The notes: generated by a model from the letters alone, not told the origin. A stretch of 64,000 bases of DNA from Clostridium beijerinckii (GCF_018223745.1 NZ_CP073653.1:2074001-2138000); one strand, 5' to 3'. Shown: positions 1 to 9,660, numbered from the stretch's first letter. Translations and numbers: made by a program.

Positions 1-1
1 A

Positions 2-730
2 ATTGCAACAATGATTGCTAATATTATAATGTTTTTGTTATATTTATTTAGATCATCGGGAACACTTAGGTATAATTTTAGTGTAAAAATTGATTATAAT
101 AAGATAAAGGAAATAATAATTTTAGGATTTCCTATGGCTATACAAAGAATTCTATTTACTGTAATAAACATATTCCTTGCAAAAATAATAGCCATATTTG
201 GATCAGATGCAATAGCTGCTCAAAAAATAGGACTTCAAATTGAATCTATTACATATATGGTTATTGGTGGTCTTCATGGTGCGATAGCTGCATTTACAGG
301 TCAAAATTTTGGGGCTAAAAAATATAGAAGAATCAAAGAAGGGTATAACACTGCACTTAAGATAGGAATTGTATATTCTCTTCTTATGGCATTTATATTC
401 ATGTTTTTTAGTACACCATTTGTTAAATTATTTGTTAAAGATCAGCAAACAATTGCAATAGCTAATATGTACTTACAAGTAGTAGCATTTTCTCAATTAT
501 TTAGTACTACAGAAACTGTATCTAATGGATTATTTACAGGTATAGGAAAACCTAAAATATCTTCAATTATAAGCGTTGTATTTACAGCACTACGAATACC
601 AATGGCCTTAGCTTTAATAAAACCATTTGGTTTAAATGGCATTTGGATAAGTATTTCTATATCGAGTATTCTAAAAGGAAGTGTAGCTTATATATTATAT
701 ATAATTGAGGTGAAAAGAAAATATAAATAG
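2..730 (+). CDS. MATE family efflux transporter, C-terminal part (gene cut by window edge)
   Basis: The frame is open to the left edge, so only the C-terminal ~240 residues of a multidrug and toxin extrusion (MATE) cation-coupled membrane antiporter are present. The visible part has a hydrophobic helix at the start, then a family-type segment around GFPMAIQRILF, a typical GxxNFGAKKYRR loop that follows the helix carrying AAFTGQ, and further membrane helices to the end. Known family members have 12 helices and ~450 residues, so about half the protein lies upstream. It ends 45 bp before the next gene, on the same strand, with no hairpin between, so the two could be co-transcribed. The substrate cannot be predicted. 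Confidence 0.85.
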   Translation: MATMIANIIMFLLYLFRSSGTLRYNFSVKIDYNKIKEIIILGFPMAIQRILFTVINIFLAKIIAIFGSDAIAAQKIGLQIESITYMVIGGLHGAIAAFTGQNFGAKKYRRIKEGYNTALKIGIVYSLLMAFIFMFFSTPFVKLFVKDQQTIAIANMYLQVVAFSQLFSTTETVSNGLFTGIGKPKISSIISVVFTALRIPMALALIKPFGLNGIWISISISSILKGSVAYILYIIEVKRKYK

Positions 731-775
731 GAATTAATAAAATATATAGATAAAATTTATATGGGGAGGCAGTCA

Positions 776-3124
776 ATGTTAAATGAACTTAAAGAATTAT
801 TTACACCTTTTGAATTATTAAAAGGTAATTATGGTATAGAAAGAGAAAGTTTAAGAGTAAATAATAAAGGGGAGTTATCAGTTAAAAGGCATCCAGCAGT
901 GTTTGGTGAGAAAGTGGAAAACAAATATATAACTACGGATTTTGCTGAAAGTCAAATAGAAGTTATAACACCACCATTTAAAAATATAGAAGAAACATAT
1001 AATTTTTCTAGAGTGCTATATGATATTGCTGCAATGGAAATTGAGGATGAATATTTATGGCCACAGTCTATGCCGGGAATAGTACCTACCGATGATAAAA
1101 TTAGAATTGCAGAATATGGTGACAATGAAAAAGGTAGAGAAGCTAGACGTTACAGAGAAAATTTAATAAAAAAATATGGAGGTAAAAAACAGCTTATATG
1201 CGGTATCCATTATAATTTTTCCTTTGATGATGATTTCTTGAGAAAGTTATACTGTTTATATGAAAGACAGAACACTCATAAGATTTTTAGTGGAATATTT
1301 AATGAAAATCAGAAATTGAGATACAAGGAGTTTAAAAATAACTTATACTTAAAGGTTACAAGAAATTACTTGAGGTATAGGTGGATTATTATCTATCTTT
1401 TAGGAGCAAGTGGAGTTGTTGACAAAAGCTATATGGGACCTTGTATGAATTCATCTAAGGAAATTGCACATGATAGTTTTTCAAATGAAGGGGCTTTGTC
1501 TTATAGAAATAGTGAATGTGGGTATAAGAATAAAATAGATCTATATCCTAATTATAATTCTGTTGATGAGCATATTGAAAGTTTAAGGAGATTTGTAAGC
1601 GATAAGCTTATAGGAAGCCATAAAGAATTATATAGCTGTGTAAGGCTTAAACCAAAAGATCCAAGTGATTTCTTTAATTCACTTAGTAAAGATGGAATCC
1701 AATATCTAGAATATAGAAGTATTGATATTAATCCTTTTGAAAAAGGAGGAATAAGCTTAGATGATCTGTATTTTCTTCAAGTATTTAATTTGTTTTTGCT
1801 AATTAATGAAGAAACTGACTATGATAGATGGCAGGAAGAGGGAACAGAAAACCAAAATATAATTTCAAAACTAGGACAAAAAGATGTTTTATTAAAGAAA
1901 GATGGAGAGCTTATTTCCAAAGAGCATTGGGGAGTAGAAATATTAAATAATATAAGAGATATTAATGATAAATTGAATCTTGGAAAAGAAAGAATTATTG
2001 ACTTGATGATCGAAAAAATTAAGAATAATCAACTAACATATGCTTATAAAATTGAAAAAAAAGTAAAAGAAGAAGGATATATCAATGCCCATTTAGATAT
2101 AGCACAAAAATATAAAGAAAATTCTTATAAAAACAGATTTAAATTGGAAGGATATGAAGAATTAGAGCTATCTACTCAAATATTAATGAAAGAAGCCATT
2201 AAAAGAGGAGTAGAAGTTGAAGTTTTGGATAAATTCGAAAATTTCATATCACTTAGAAAGAATAATAAAGTAGAATATATTAAGCAGGCAACTAAAACAT
2301 CAAAAGATAGCTATATAACTGCTTTAATTATGGAAAATAAGAGCGTGACTAAAAGAGTTCTTTCTGATAGTGGTATTAAGGTTCCAAAAGGAATTGAGGT
2401 AAATTCAATAAATGAGTCTTTTAATATAATAAAAGAATTTACTAAAAAGCCAGTTGTTATTAAACCAAAATCAACAAATTTTGGGATAGGTATAAGTATA
2501 TTTAAAGAAGGCGCTGATGAAGAGAGTATTAAAAAGGCTTTTGAACTCGCATTTAAATATGATAATACAGTTCTCATAGAAGAATTTGTTAAGGGAAAAG
2601 AATATCGTTTTTTAGTTATAGACGGTAAAGTTGCAGGAATACTTCATAGAGTTCCAGCTAATGTTAAAGGGGATGGAGTCAGTTCTATTAAGGAACTAGT
2701 GGAAATAAAGAATCAGGATCCGTTAAGAGGTCATCACTATGTAACACCACTTGAAAAGATAATTTTAGATGAAAGTGCAGAATTATTTTTAAAGCAACAA
2801 AATAAAGATTTTAATTATATCCCTGAGGAAGACGAAATTGTTTATCTAAGAGAGAATTCAAACATAAGCACTGGAGGAGATAGTATAGATTATACTGATA
2901 GTATTCCTGAAAAGTTTAAAATAATAGCTGTAAATGCAGCGGATGCTGTAAACGCAAGAATTTGTGGAGTTGACATGATGCTTGAAAATTTTAACGACGA
3001 AAATTCTAATTACTCAATAATCGAACTAAATTTTAATCCTGCAATTCATATTCATTGCTATCCTTATAAAGGTACGGAAAGAGAAATTGGTGTAGAAATA
3101 TTAAGGGTATTAAATTTCGTTTAA
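776..3124 (+). CDS. gshF: Bifunctional glutamate-cysteine ligase / glutathione synthetase
   Basis: The 782-residue protein makes glutathione from glutamate, cysteine and glycine in one polypeptide, in the cytoplasm. The N-terminal ~500 residues resemble the GshA-type ligase (GNYGIERESLRVN near the start, then NPFEKGGI). The C-terminal ~290 residues form an ATP-grasp domain (KPKSTNFGIGISIF; EEFVKGKEYRFLVIDGKVAG; ELNFNPAIHIHCYPYKG). The length fits the fused GshF/GshAB family. An ATG at 761 is in frame, but GGGGAGG at 763-769 is correctly spaced only for ATG 776, so 776 was chosen. Fused GshF is sporadic in clostridia. A GloA-type glyoxalase, an enzyme that uses glutathione, lies 34 kb downstream. 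Confidence 0.95.
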   Translation: MLNELKELFTPFELLKGNYGIERESLRVNNKGELSVKRHPAVFGEKVENKYITTDFAESQIEVITPPFKNIEETYNFSRVLYDIAAMEIEDEYLWPQSMPGIVPTDDKIRIAEYGDNEKGREARRYRENLIKKYGGKKQLICGIHYNFSFDDDFLRKLYCLYERQNTHKIFSGIFNENQKLRYKEFKNNLYLKVTRNYLRYRWIIIYLLGASGVVDKSYMGPCMNSSKEIAHDSFSNEGALSYRNSECGYKNKIDLYPNYNSVDEHIESLRRFVSDKLIGSHKELYSCVRLKPKDPSDFFNSLSKDGIQYLEYRSIDINPFEKGGISLDDLYFLQVFNLFLLINEETDYDRWQEEGTENQNIISKLGQKDVLLKKDGELISKEHWGVEILNNIRDINDKLNLGKERIIDLMIEKIKNNQLTYAYKIEKKVKEEGYINAHLDIAQKYKENSYKNRFKLEGYEELELSTQILMKEAIKRGVEVEVLDKFENFISLRKNNKVEYIKQATKTSKDSYITALIMENKSVTKRVLSDSGIKVPKGIEVNSINESFNIIKEFTKKPVVIKPKSTNFGIGISIFKEGADEESIKKAFELAFKYDNTVLIEEFVKGKEYRFLVIDGKVAGILHRVPANVKGDGVSSIKELVEIKNQDPLRGHHYVTPLEKIILDESAELFLKQQNKDFNYIPEEDEIVYLRENSNISTGGDSIDYTDSIPEKFKIIAVNAADAVNARICGVDMMLENFNDENSNYSIIELNFNPAIHIHCYPYKGTEREIGVEILRVLNFV

Positions 3125-3135
3125 AATATAAAAAT

Positions 3136-3163
3136 AAAGGAAGCTCTCAAAAGAGCTCCCTTT
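3136..3163 (+). terminator. Terminator after gshF
   Basis: A 12-bp stem with one mismatch (AAAGGAAGCTCT / AGAGCTCCCTTT) and a CAAA loop is followed by a short T-rich stretch. It lies between convergent gshF and the minus-strand gene ending at 3181. On the minus strand the stem is followed by TTATTTTTA, so it may act in both directions. Confidence 0.7.
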
Positions 3164-3180
3164 AATATAATTAGCTATAA

Positions 3181-3723
3181 TTATAGAGATTCAACAGCTA
3201 AAGCTGATAATACTGCATTAGTTATAGTTAATCCAGCTGTTACAGAAATTAAGCTAGTTGGCTCAAGTTGAACTGTATAAGTCGTATTAGCATAAGCTGG
3301 ATTGCAATCACAAAATTGAAAACTAAATGATTCAGATTCTAAGACACTAACTGTTTCGGCGAAAGTAAATGTTCCACCTATTGGTTGAGGAGCTCCATCA
3401 CCAACTGTTTTTATTAATGTGAAATTTAAATTTACTAAAATATCTACAGGTAAAGAAATTATGCTAGTAAATGTTAAAAGCACTTTAGGATTACACATGT
3501 TAGTAGTATCTAGAGAAACACTAGCTACAGGTATAGGTCTAGATAATGGTGTTGAAATTATAGGCAATGGTCCAACTCCACCAGAACCAACATTTAGTAA
3601 AGCTCTACCAGGCTCTGGGGCACGATTGTAACATCTGCAACTAGGACGATTGTCAGAATAAGTGCAGCTAGGACGAGTATCGTAGCAATCATAATCATGT
3701 TCATTTTCACAAATAATATTCAT
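3181..3723 (-). CDS. DUF4489-type Cys-rich protein, probably spore-associated
   Basis: The 180-residue protein has no signal peptide. Its N-terminal ~35 residues are rich in Cys, Tyr, Asp and Arg (CTYSDNRPSCRCYNRAPEPG). A longer beta-rich domain follows, with a conserved-looking tail (LISVTAGLTITNAVLSALAV). This layout matches DUF4489 proteins, which I recall as clostridial proteins of unknown function. A role in the spore surface is my inference from the Cys/Tyr-rich head and the distribution of the family. The start is set by GGAGG seven bases upstream of the ATG. It stands alone, convergent with gshF. Confidence 0.7.
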   Translation of the reverse strand: MNIICENEHDYDCYDTRPSCTYSDNRPSCRCYNRAPEPGRALLNVGSGGVGPLPIISTPLSRPIPVASVSLDTTNMCNPKVLLTFTSIISLPVDILVNLNFTLIKTVGDGAPQPIGGTFTFAETVSVLESESFSFQFCDCNPAYANTTYTVQLEPTSLISVTAGLTITNAVLSALAVESL

Positions 3724-3948
3724 AAATTACCTCCATACTATCATAAGTTTATCAAGTTTTTCTCCGTATAATTTAGTTGTAAGAGATTCTTTTTATATTA
3801 TATTGTATGAGAAATGTATAAAAATGTGATGTATTAGAAAATCTAATATTTTATAAATTTTTATGAGTATAATAATTAAATGCAAAGGTATTTATATTTT
3901 AGGAATATACAAATTTAACTAATAATTTAAAAGATGAGGTGCGACTCA

Positions 3949-4608
3949 ATGATAAAGAATGATTATATGAAAGAGATAGAGAATACTTTAACATTAACAA
4001 ATGAAGAAGTAAGAAAGGATATAGTAAAGGGTGATATAGGAGAAGCTAAAGAAAAAATAAACAAAAAACTTAAGGCTCTCGTAGGAATCGATATAGGAAC
4101 TATAGACATATTTTCTTTCAGCAGCATAGAAAGTTTTATAGGTAAAGAAACGCATTATAATGCAGAAAAATTTATAGCATTTGGAAGTCTTATGAAACTT
4201 CAAGGACTTATTAGCGATAAGGAAAATAATGAAAGCGCTAAAATTCAATATTATGAAAAGTCACTAGAAGGTTTTTATAAGGCTTATATTGAAGATGATG
4301 AGATAAATGAGAAATATCTTTATGAAGCAACAGAAGTAGCAGATGAATTAATTAATTATGAACTTTCCTTAGATTTAGACAAGAAAATATTTAGAATATA
4401 TGAACTGACTAATAAGTTTGATAGAGCAGAGGATACCTTATTTTATATTCTTAGAAAGACTGATAATGATGGTAGCATTATTTTAGAAGGAATTAAATTT
4501 TACAACAGACTTAAAGAAAAAGATTACGATGAATTAGCGGAAGGTAATCTTCCTATAGAGGAAGTTAAAGATGGAATTTTGGAGCTTGAAAGAAGACTTG
4601 GTTTATAA
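3949..4608 (+). CDS. Conserved hypothetical helical protein
   Basis: No family is recognised. The 219-residue protein is acidic and predicted almost wholly alpha-helical, with many E/K/D residues and repeated short helices (EKSLEGFYKAYIEDDEI, ATEVADELINYELSLDLD) that recall tetratricopeptide-like hairpins. The C-terminus is also helical. It has no signal peptide or membrane segment, so it should be cytoplasmic. ATG 3934 is in frame, but GATGAGGTG at 3936-3944 points to ATG 3949. It stands alone, with unrelated genes on both sides. Confidence 0.6.
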   Translation: MIKNDYMKEIENTLTLTNEEVRKDIVKGDIGEAKEKINKKLKALVGIDIGTIDIFSFSSIESFIGKETHYNAEKFIAFGSLMKLQGLISDKENNESAKIQYYEKSLEGFYKAYIEDDEINEKYLYEATEVADELINYELSLDLDKKIFRIYELTNKFDRAEDTLFYILRKTDNDGSIILEGIKFYNRLKEKDYDELAEGNLPIEEVKDGILELERRLGL

Positions 4609-4717
4609 ATCTTTACTTAAATGAAGTAAGTAGAAATGACTTGCTGTTGGTATTATAGGAACATTGCTAAAAATAAATAATATAATGATAAAAAGTAATT
4701 ACAATTTAGAGGAAACT

Positions 4718-5242
4718 ATGGAGTTTAAGGGATGGAATGATTTTGAGAATCTAGCGAGAGCTTGTGGATATAGTAGTTGTGGTAAAAATGACAATGGAGA
4801 TAAAACAGAGGATGAGTTTGAAAATTCAGAATGTAGAGATATTCCAAACGGATTTCAAGATGTAGATCCACAGCTATTTATTCTTATAGGAGAGATATTG
4901 GGAAATATATTATCAGGAAGGCTTCCGTTCAATGTTCAAAATGCATTAGGAAATTGGCTGCAATTAGTTGGCCAAGTAATAGAGACATATAATGCCCAGC
5001 AGCAATATTTCCAAGGAGGACCAGGAATATACTTTAATCCTAAAAGTTATAATGTAAGTAATCCGTTTTGTAGTAGTTCGCAAAATACTAACTCAAGCAA
5101 AAATAAACCTAATAAATCAACAAATGATATTAAGAAGAAAAATTCAGAAGAGGACATGGATAGTAAGATAAACCATTTGGAATTATCATTAAATGATTTA
5201 AGAGAAGAAATAAAAGAGATTAAAAAATTACTAGAAAAATAA
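4718..5242 (+). CDS. Hypothetical protein with C-terminal coiled coil
   Basis: No family is recognised. A TTG at 4664 and an ATG at 4685 are in frame, but AGAGGA ends six bases before ATG 4718, giving 174 residues. The N-terminal half has two Cys (YSSCGK) and a hydrophobic helical block (LFILIGEILGNILSGRLPF) too polar around it to be a clear membrane anchor. The middle is Asn/Ser/Lys-rich and probably disordered, and the last ~35 residues form a heptad-like coiled coil (INHLELSLNDLREEIKEIKK). The last codons lie inside a perfect palindrome shared with the convergent thrE-type gene. A sporulation-linked role is possible but not shown. Confidence 0.55.
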   Translation: MEFKGWNDFENLARACGYSSCGKNDNGDKTEDEFENSECRDIPNGFQDVDPQLFILIGEILGNILSGRLPFNVQNALGNWLQLVGQVIETYNAQQQYFQGGPGIYFNPKSYNVSNPFCSSSQNTNSSKNKPNKSTNDIKKKNSEEDMDSKINHLELSLNDLREEIKEIKKLLEK

Positions 5243-5270
5243 TCCAGTTAATTTATTTTTCTAGTAATTT
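5225..5270. terminator. Bidirectional terminator built from the ends of two convergent genes
   Basis: A perfect 18-bp inverted repeat (5225-5242 and 5253-5270) with a 10-base loop contains both stop codons. T-rich sequence follows the stem on the plus side (AATTTTTCTTT lies at its right end). Because the arms are coding, both proteins end in the same residues, KLLEK. Confidence 0.85.
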
Positions 5271-5702
5271 TTCTTTAACTTTTTTTAAATTTGTTACCTG
5301 TTTTGTTATAGTAGATACAAATATTACCCCTAATGCTAATGTTCCAGCACTAGCTAATGTATTTAACCCTAATTCTACTGCACGGTTTATATTGCCACTT
5401 ATTGTTTCGTACATTGTATAGTACATTCCAGAACCAGGAACTAGTGGAATAAGTGCACAAATTACCAAAGTTGTTACAGGTGTTTTTAAAAGCCTTGCAC
5501 AAATTTCTGAATATATGCTAAATAGTATTGAGGATATAAACAATGATAAGATATCACCTATATAATTTTCTTTTAAATAAAGATAAGAAAACCAACTTAT
5601 AGCACCACCTATAGATGCAAATATTAAATTCTTTCCTTTTATATTAAAAATTATTCCAAAGCCTAAGGATGCTAAAAATGAGACTGCAATTTGTGTTAGC
5701 AT
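5253..5702 (-). CDS. Threonine/serine exporter family protein, small (C-terminal-type) subunit
   Basis: The 149-residue integral membrane protein has about five hydrophobic segments and matches the C-terminal half of ThrE-type exporters (ThrE_2/DUF3815): ...TPVTTLVICALIPLVPGSGMYYTMYE, with the PLVPG motif typical of the family. In actinobacteria ThrE is one long protein that exports threonine and serine. Here, as is usual in Firmicutes, the two halves are separate genes. It lies 64 bp after the larger-subunit gene on the same strand, so they are probably one operon and one complex. Substrate export is inferred from the family only. Confidence 0.85.
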   Translation of the reverse strand: MLTQIAVSFLASLGFGIIFNIKGKNLIFASIGGAISWFSYLYLKENYIGDILSLFISSILFSIYSEICARLLKTPVTTLVICALIPLVPGSGMYYTMYETISGNINRAVELGLNTLASAGTLALGVIFVSTITKQVTNLKKVKEKLLEK

Positions 5703-5766
5703 AAAACCTCCTAAATATTATAATAAAAATGAAATATATTCTATTAGCTTATTATTTGGATTAGAA

Positions 5767-6525
5767 TTAACCTAAGTTATTTATAAATAGGCTTAAAACT
5801 GCACCAGTGCCAACAGCTATAGAAACCGCAACTAAAAATGCTTCGGAGGCTTTTGTTATACCAGATAAAAAGTCACCAGCTATAGTATCTCTAATTGCAT
5901 TAGTAATTGTGAGCCCAGGAACAAGAAGCATAATAGAACCTATAATAGTTTTATCTAAATTATTAGATAAATTTAATTTTATGAATGCTATAGCTAAAAA
6001 TGCACACAATCCTCCACTTAAGGAATTAGTGAAAAATTCGTTTATATTTAATTTTTGGCATATAACAACAATGATTTTTATTACTGCACCAATTATGCTT
6101 GCAGAAATAAAGTCTTTAAGATTTCCACCAAACATAATACTAAAGCATCCTGCGCTAAGAGCAGACCACAATAAAGTGGTTAAGTTAGAGTACCTATGGC
6201 TATTCGATATGTTTGTAAGTTCTTTATTAAATTCATTTATATCAATAGTTTCTGTTTGTATTTTTCTAGAAAGATCATTGACTAAATCTACTTTATGTAA
6301 ATCAACACCCCTAGAAATAATTCTTTGAACAAGGGTAGCAACCTCATCGTAATAAGTGACTGTTACAATTATCCCTGTCGGTATTACAAAACTATCAACT
6401 GTATGAGCACCAAAGGCAGTACATATTCTACTAATGGTTTCTTCGACTCTATAAGTTTCAGCACCACTTTCTAGCATTATTTTTCCAGCCAATGTAGATA
6501 CTTTGAGTAATTTATTTAAGTCCAT
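5767..6525 (-). CDS. Threonine/serine exporter family protein, large (N-terminal-type, DUF1212) subunit
   Basis: The 252-residue protein starts with a soluble domain containing the DUF1212 signature (LAGKIMLESGAETYRVEETI, then FVIPTGIIVTV), followed by about five membrane helices with a second PG turn (MLLVPGLTITNAIRDT). It should sit in the cytoplasmic membrane and pair with the product of the next gene. The start is the ATG at 6525, preceded by a modest GGAG on the minus strand (plus-strand CTCC at 6532-6535). Together the two genes rebuild a full-length ThrE-like transporter. Confidence 0.87.
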   Translation of the reverse strand: MDLNKLLKVSTLAGKIMLESGAETYRVEETISRICTAFGAHTVDSFVIPTGIIVTVTYYDEVATLVQRIISRGVDLHKVDLVNDLSRKIQTETIDINEFNKELTNISNSHRYSNLTTLLWSALSAGCFSIMFGGNLKDFISASIIGAVIKIIVVICQKLNINEFFTNSLSGGLCAFLAIAFIKLNLSNNLDKTIIGSIMLLVPGLTITNAIRDTIAGDFLSGITKASEAFLVAVSIAVGTGAVLSLFINNLG

Positions 6526-6872
6526 AATTTTTTCTCCAATATATTTTTTATAACAAATGAATTATAGCACATAATAAATAATTCTTATAGGAGTAAGTTA
6601 TATAATATTTAATAATGAAAGATTATATGTTATCAGCGGATAAAATCATTGGAAGTTAAGCATATTAATATAGTAGACTGAATCTATAAGATAATATAAA
6701 ATATAACAAATTCTACTAAAGGAAATATAAAAATATAAAAAATAGTTGATAAATTTAGTAAGAAAACATATAATTTGAATATAAGTGAAACTCTTGTACA
6801 TATTTTATACTATGTTAAAGTGGTTTCTCGTGCCCGTTAGGGAACAAAAATATATTGGGGTGATTTATTAAG
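6526..6872. other. Divergent intergenic region between thrE-type genes and glyA
   Basis: This stretch is very A+T-rich and must hold both promoters, though no convincing -35/-10 pair stands out. Just before glyA, 6819-6845 contains an unusually GC-rich block (GTGCCCGTTAGGGAAC) that can form a small hairpin with a GTTTC/GGAAC outer stem. I could not match it to the THF, ZTP or glycine riboswitches. Confidence 0.4.
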
Positions 6873-8108
6873 ATGAATTTTGAAAATATACAAAGAGAAG
6901 ATAAAGAAATTTATGATTTAATTGAGAAAGAGCTAGTTAGACAACAAAAAGGAATAGAATTAATAGCTTCAGAAAATATTGTAAGTCCGGCTGTTATGGA
7001 AGCTATGGGCTCTTATTTAACTAATAAATATGCTGAGGGATATCCAAATAAAAGATATTATGGAGGATGTCACGTTGTAGATGAAATAGAACAAATTGCA
7101 ATTGATAGAGCTAAGGAATTATTTGGGGCAGAGCATGCTAATGTTCAACCTCATTCAGGTTCACAAGCTAATATGGCTGTATATTTTGCAGTATTAGAAC
7201 CAGGAGATACTGTATTGGGTATGGATTTGAGCCATGGTGGACATTTAACTCATGGTTCTCCAGTTAACTTTTCAGGAAAATTGTTTAACTTTGTATCTTA
7301 TGGAGTTGATAAAGAAACTGAGATGATTGACTATGAAAATGTAAGAAAGCTAGCTATTGAAAATAAGCCAAAGCTTATAGTTGCTGGTGCAAGCGCATAT
7401 GCAAGAATTTTAGATTTTCCAAAGTTTAGAGAAATAGCTGATGAAGTTGGTGCATTACTAATGGTAGATATGGCTCATATTGCAGGACTTGTTGCTGCAG
7501 GTGTTCATCCATCACCAGTGCCATATTCTGATTTTGTAACAACAACAACTCATAAGACTTTAAGAGGTCCAAGAGGTGGGTTAATACTTTGTAAAGAGAA
7601 ATATGCTCAAGTATTAAATAAAAACATATTTCCTGGAATACAAGGAGGTCCTCTAGAGCATATTATAGCTGCTAAGGCTGTGTGTTTTAAAGAAGCATTA
7701 GATCCAAGTTTTAAAACATATGGAGAAAATGTAGTTGAAAACTGCAAAGAACTTGCAGCACAATTAATAGCTAGAGGTTTTAAAATTGTATCAGGTGGAA
7801 CAGATAACCATGTATTCTTAGTTGATTTAAATAACAAAGACATAACAGGAAAAGAAGCGGAGGCTTTATTAGATTCCGTTGGAATAACTGTTAATAAAAA
7901 CACAGTACCTAATGAAACAAGAAGTCCATTTGTAACTTCAGGAATCAGAATTGGTACAGCAGCGATAACAACTAGAGGTTTTGTAAAGGATGATATGGCT
8001 GAAATTGCAGCGGTTATATCAGAGGCAATAGAGAATAGAGATGGAGATTTATCAGCTCTTAAAACTAGAATAGAAACTTTATGCGATAAACATCCACTAT
8101 ACAATTAA
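6873..8108 (+). CDS. glyA: Serine hydroxymethyltransferase
   Basis: The 411-residue PLP enzyme interconverts serine plus tetrahydrofolate with glycine plus 5,10-methylene-THF, the main source of one-carbon units. The family signatures are present in order: [11 protein letters not shown] near residue 30, [15 protein letters not shown] at 51-65, [13 protein letters not shown] near 94, and the PLP-binding [14 protein letters not shown] with Lys228. Length is normal. GGGGTGAT precedes the ATG at good spacing. It is a single-gene unit closed by a strong terminator. The ThrE-type exporter divergent from it handles serine/threonine in known relatives, which could be a meaningful pairing. Confidence 0.97.
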   Translation: MNFENIQREDKEIYDLIEKELVRQQKGIELIASENIVSPAVMEAMGSYLTNKYAEGYPNKRYYGGCHVVDEIEQIAIDRAKELFGAEHANVQPHSGSQANMAVYFAVLEPGDTVLGMDLSHGGHLTHGSPVNFSGKLFNFVSYGVDKETEMIDYENVRKLAIENKPKLIVAGASAYARILDFPKFREIADEVGALLMVDMAHIAGLVAAGVHPSPVPYSDFVTTTTHKTLRGPRGGLILCKEKYAQVLNKNIFPGIQGGPLEHIIAAKAVCFKEALDPSFKTYGENVVENCKELAAQLIARGFKIVSGGTDNHVFLVDLNNKDITGKEAEALLDSVGITVNKNTVPNETRSPFVTSGIRIGTAAITTRGFVKDDMAEIAAVISEAIENRDGDLSALKTRIETLCDKHPLYN

Positions 8109-8124
8109 GTAATAAGGATATAGT

Positions 8125-8156
8125 GAGGCTTCATTTATATGAAGCCTCTTGTTATA
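8125..8156 (+). terminator. Terminator of glyA
   Basis: A perfect 10-bp stem (GAGGCTTCAT / ATGAAGCCTC) with a TTAT loop is followed by TTGTTATATTT, 17 bp after the glyA stop. Confidence 0.88.
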
Positions 8157-8328
8157 TTTATCTAGAATTCTAAAGAGTAAATAGAAATTATTATTTTTAT
8201 TGTCTCTATTATTTATACTTAAATAAGTAATTAAATACTTAAGATAATAATAAAATAAAGTGAGGTTTAGAATTTACATAAGAGATTTTGAAAATATAAT
8301 ATGATTTATGTGGAAGATGAGGAGATAG

Positions 8329-8844
8329 ATGAAAAAAGCACTTTTAATTATTGATGCTCAAGAAGATTTTATTGGTGAACAGCGTAATAAAGAGAGATTT
8401 AATTTTGAAGATGTAGATAATCTTATTAATAATATAAATAAGAAAATTATATTTTATCAGAGAAATAAAGATATAGTAATTTATATTGCTAGTGTACTTC
8501 CTAATAATTTTTTTTATAAGAAGTTTTTTGGATACGGTCTTGTAGGAACTAAAGGGGCCAAATTGGATAAGAGGATTAAGATAGTATCGCAAAATTATTT
8601 TGAAAAACAATTTGCAAGTGCTTTTAGAAATAGTAATTTAGTGAAATTCATGAAAAAGAATGAAGTGAGTAAAATAGAGTTGGTTGGAGTTGATAATAAT
8701 GAATGTATTTTTAAGACTGCAAGAAGTGCTGTTAAGATTGGACTTAATGTTATCATACCCAGCAATAGCATAGGAATTATTAATAATGAAAAATATCGTA
8801 GAATAACGAACAAATTAAAGTCAATCGGAGTAGCTTATATATGA
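8329..8844 (+). CDS. Isochorismatase-family cysteine hydrolase
   Basis: The 171-residue cytoplasmic protein has the nicotinamidase/isochorismatase fold. The triad is visible: Asp9 in LLIIDAQEDF, Lys93 in FEKQFASAF, and Cys126 in VGVDNNECIFKTA. Relatives hydrolyse nicotinamide, isochorismate, N-carbamoyl compounds or similar amides. The region after the Asp is shorter and more Lys/Asn-rich than in nicotinamidase PncA, and I see no metal-binding DxHxxxH motif, so nicotinamide is not a safe substrate call. GAGGAG precedes the ATG. It stands alone after the glyA terminator. Confidence 0.85.
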   Translation: MKKALLIIDAQEDFIGEQRNKERFNFEDVDNLINNINKKIIFYQRNKDIVIYIASVLPNNFFYKKFFGYGLVGTKGAKLDKRIKIVSQNYFEKQFASAFRNSNLVKFMKKNEVSKIELVGVDNNECIFKTARSAVKIGLNVIIPSNSIGIINNEKYRRITNKLKSIGVAYI

Positions 8845-8970
8845 AAAAAACTAATAAAATTAAGATTAAGTTTTTATAAATATTTTATTTAAAAATTTCT
8901 CATGAACATTTAAAGTATTTCAGAATAATATATATTATGAAGAAAGAAGGTTTTATGGGAGGAAAAATTA

Positions 8971-9219
8971 ATGAATCCTTATCAATTAATCATGAATGTT
9001 CAACAAAGAATGCAACAAGATCCTGACTTTGCTAATAAATTTAATAAAGCTGTATCTGAATTAAACAAGGTGCCAGGACTTCAGCAAAGAGTTATTCAAA
9101 TAGCTCAAATTAGTGATGAAAGTCAAAGGGAACAAGCTATGGAAAGATTACCTAAAGATGCAAAGCATGCGGTAAAAAGAATCTTAGGATTATTAGATGA
9201 GTATAATATTTATAAATGA
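8971..9219 (+). CDS. Small helical hypothetical protein
   Basis: The 82-residue cytoplasmic protein is predicted fully helical, Gln-rich at the N-terminus (NVQQRMQQDPDFANKFNKAV) and basic near the end (KDAKHAVKRILGLL). I do not recognise a family. It has an excellent GGGAGG site eight bases upstream and its own strong terminator, so it is probably a real monocistronic gene. Small helical proteins of this kind occur widely in clostridia without a known function. Confidence 0.65.
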   Translation: MNPYQLIMNVQQRMQQDPDFANKFNKAVSELNKVPGLQQRVIQIAQISDESQREQAMERLPKDAKHAVKRILGLLDEYNIYK

Positions 9220-9260
9220 TTTAAATTAGAATTATATATTTTCAAGTACTTATTGAATAA

Positions 9261-9313
9261 AAGAAGTTTCATATAGTTGTAAGGATTTAACTATATGAAA
9301 CTTCTTCTATTTT
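9261..9313 (+). terminator. Strong terminator after the 82-aa gene
   Basis: A perfect 18-bp inverted repeat (9261-9278 and 9289-9306) with a 10-base loop is followed by CTATTTT. It is also usable by the minus-strand gene ending at 9379. Confidence 0.88.
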
Positions 9314-9378
9314 AGATTAAAAAGCATAATAGATTTTTAGGGGAAATTTATTATTAATATGTTAATTTGGCTCGGAAA

Positions 9379-9534
9379 TTAAAATCCTCTTTTTTCAGCT
9401 TCAATACCACTTTCATTTCTTCCAGGCTTTTTTATTGTTGTATTGTAACTACTTTTCGCATATTGATTTTGAGTTTTGTTACCATTTCTTAAAAAATTAC
9501 TTTCTGAATAATCTTTATTATTATTATTGTCCAC
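9379..9534 (-). CDS. 51-residue Asn-rich small protein
   Basis: This small gene has AAAGGAG eight bases upstream of a GTG start at 9534. The product is very hydrophilic, with an Asn run after the start and a basic C-terminus (KKPGRNESGIEAEKRGF). Size and composition are reminiscent of minor small spore proteins, but I cannot assign a known family. It lies downstream of the minus-strand membrane-protein gene (9661-10152) with a 126-bp gap. Confidence 0.55.
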   Translation of the reverse strand: MDNNNNKDYSESNFLRNGNKTQNQYAKSSYNTTIKKPGRNESGIEAEKRGF

Positions 9535-9660
9535 AAAATCATCTCCTTTAATTTATTATATATATAGTATGTCTACATTAAGAAAAATTAATTGTGGTAA
9601 ATTTAGTATAGATATTATAAAAAATAATATTCTATTTTATAATCCTTTTGCAAGAAAATA

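Noticed and set aside
6819..6845. GC-rich leader block before glyA as a folate, glycine or ZTP riboswitch
   Set aside because: It is too short and lacks every conserved core motif of those classes; only a weak hairpin can be drawn.
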